43,180 bases of DNA. Source: Desulfobulbaceae bacterium (lineage in GTDB: Bacteria; Desulfobacterota; Desulfobulbia; Desulfobulbales; Desulfocapsaceae). How positions within the stretch are numbered: the first letter of the stretch is position 1; every line of letters starts with the position of its first letter. The stretch covers positions 1-43,180 of the forward strand of contig QKIH01000081.1 of the NCBI GenBank assembly GCA_003249645.1. The letters run 5' to 3'. This document shows, in pieces, positions 42,332-43,180 of the stretch. The position numbers were made by a program, and so were the translations under genes. Below the pieces are notes generated by a model. It was not told where the DNA came from. It worked only from the letters and a program-made list of their open reading frames with translations, and did no database searches.

Positions 42332-43045
42332 ATGACAAGGATGAAACACGCAGCCAAAGCAGTTATCGTGTTGACCATGGCTCTTTGTTTTGCCTTGTCA
42401 GCCGGAATTGTCTGGGCATCATCAAGTGAAGAAACGGGACACGCTCAAGCTGTAGTTGAGCAAGGTGCCGCTGAACATGGTGCAGTTGCCGCCGAGCATG
42501 GAGAGGCAACAGCAGAACACGGTGAGGCCGCAGCAGGCGAGCATCACGGTGGAAGCCTTTCTAAAGCAAAGTTAATGGACCTCTTCTGGAGGGTATTAAA
42601 CTTTGCAGTTCTGGTTGTCATACTGGTTAAATTCGGTGCAAAACCAATTGCTAACGGATTAAGCGGCAGACAAAAAGCGATCACAGAAGAAATTCAGGGC
42701 CTTGAGGCCAGAAGAGATGCGGCGGAAGCTTCCTATAAGGAGTTTACCGCTAAACTTGCTTCTGTAGAGAAGGACATTGACACCATCGTTGAAAGAGCGG
42801 TTGCTCAAGCCGAAATTGAGAAAGCAAAAATCATCGAGAATGCAGAAAAAGCTGCTGCTGATATTCAGCGTCAGGCAGAGATGGCCATTCAAAATGAGAT
42901 CACCGTTGCAAGACGTAATCTGAAAAATGAGATTGCGGATGGTGCGGCAGTGATGGCTGAAGAGCTTATCGTCAAAAACCTCACTGATGAAGATCAGGTT
43001 AAAATTATTGAAGATTACCTTAGCAAAGTGGGGGCAGCGCAATGA
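42332..43045 (+). CDS. atpF: ATP synthase Fo subunit b with signal peptide and His-rich repeat
   Basis: A 237-residue peripheral-stalk subunit, longer than the usual ~160. Residues 1-29 form a signal peptide (cleavage likely after VWA29). Residues 47-73 hold heptad-spaced AEHG units (at 47, 54, 61) and a final EHHG, then the membrane span (~84-100, FWRVLNFAVLVVILV). The rest is a charged coiled coil ending KNLTDEDQVKIIEDYLSKV. Delta-proteobacterial b subunits often have an N-terminal signal before the true span; the His-rich repeat is unusual. The stop overlaps the atpH start (ATGA). Start and frame are secure from the abutting b' gene. Confidence 0.93.
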   Translation: MTRMKHAAKAVIVLTMALCFALSAGIVWASSSEETGHAQAVVEQGAAEHGAVAAEHGEATAEHGEAAAGEHHGGSLSKAKLMDLFWRVLNFAVLVVILVKFGAKPIANGLSGRQKAITEEIQGLEARRDAAEASYKEFTAKLASVEKDIDTIVERAVAQAEIEKAKIIENAEKAAADIQRQAEMAIQNEITVARRNLKNEIADGAAVMAEELIVKNLTDEDQVKIIEDYLSKVGAAQ

Positions 43046-43180
43046 AACAGACAATCCTCGCAAAAAGATATGCCAAGGCTCTCTTCGCTGTAGGCAAGGA
43101 ACAAGGAAAATTTGAGGACTTTAACGAAACCCTTAAGGGAGTCGCTGGTCTTTATACATCAAATCCGGAAGTCAAAGATG
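43042..43180 (+). CDS. atpH: ATP synthase F1 subunit delta, partial
   Basis: The first 46 residues of the delta subunit, cut by the right edge. The N-terminus LAKRYAKALFAVGKEQGKFE is characteristic of delta/OSCP, which joins the peripheral stalk to F1. The ATG overlaps the atpF stop (ATGA). The alpha, gamma, beta and epsilon genes would be expected just beyond the window. Confidence 0.93.
   Translation, partial: MKQTILAKRYAKALFAVGKEQGKFEDFNETLKGVAGLYTSNPEVKD

Overview
The window looks like chromosomal core sequence from a Gram-negative anaerobe of the Desulfobacterota, most like a Desulfobulbales-type sulfur-metabolising bacterium. This is inferred from gene content, because no rRNA or other marker gene is present. 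The supporting features are: an F1Fo ATP synthase locus split into atpZ-atpI-atpB-atpE (13.3-15.1 kb) and b'-b-delta (41.9 kb to the right edge); a b subunit carrying a signal peptide; a NIL-ferredoxin protein; a menaquinone-type UbiD decarboxylase; a BamD lipoprotein, which implies an outer membrane; and an acetate module of acs, DUF294, DnaQ-like exonuclease, DUF4212 and Na+:solute symporter. I saw no tRNA, rRNA, CRISPR array, insertion sequence, prophage or attachment site.

Layout, left to right. (1) 1-1261, minus strand and cut by the left edge: a gene whose first ~145 residues read as a ubiquitin-conjugating (E2) fold with an intact catalytic cysteine, followed by an acidic linker, TPR-like helices, one membrane span and more TPR-like sequence. 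Divergent from it is a cNMP-binding/DUF4388 protein. (2) 2.5-6.5 kb, minus: secDF (fused), a YkgJ-type cysteine-cluster protein and a HAD phosphatase, translationally linked. (3) 6.9-9.4 kb, plus: a DUF202-like membrane protein, a split APH-like kinase/P-loop kinase pair and a NIL-ferredoxin. (4) 9.4-11.6 kb, minus: bamD, trxB, trxA. (5) 11.9-17.2 kb, plus: hemL, the atpZIBE cluster, a nucleoside phosphorylase-like protein and rimO. (6) 17.2-20.9 kb, minus: an HU/IHF protein, a pseudouridine synthase, a UbiD decarboxylase, a small unknown protein and a YjbQ-family protein. (7) 21.2-30.0 kb, plus: aroK, aroC, glgA, gap and a 1425-residue dikinase-like protein. (8) 30.1-30.9 kb: three small genes (SAP-like Cys protein, DUF2892, ArsR). 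(9) 31.3-38.2 kb, plus: the acetate activation and uptake module. (10) 38.4 kb to the end, plus: an isochorismatase-like hydrolase, alaS and the second ATP synthase cluster.

How the genes fit together. Most are housekeeping: protein export and outer-membrane assembly (secDF, bamD), thiol redox (trxA, trxB), haem precursor supply (hemL), chorismate and menaquinone (aroK, aroC, the UbiD protein), storage carbon and triose metabolism (glgA, gap, possibly the dikinase), acetate entry (symporter, acs) and the ATP synthase.

The two most unusual items are the membrane-anchored E2-like protein at the left edge and the 1425-residue protein. The latter joins a complete PPDK-type ATP-grasp and phosphohistidine module to about 900 residues I cannot assign, and it lacks the usual C-terminal TIM barrel. 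Further points worth a second look are the divergent glycogen synthase N-terminus, the heptad His-rich repeat in the b subunit, the half-complete Na+-type signature in the c subunit, and paired palindromic elements in front of the second ATP synthase operon.
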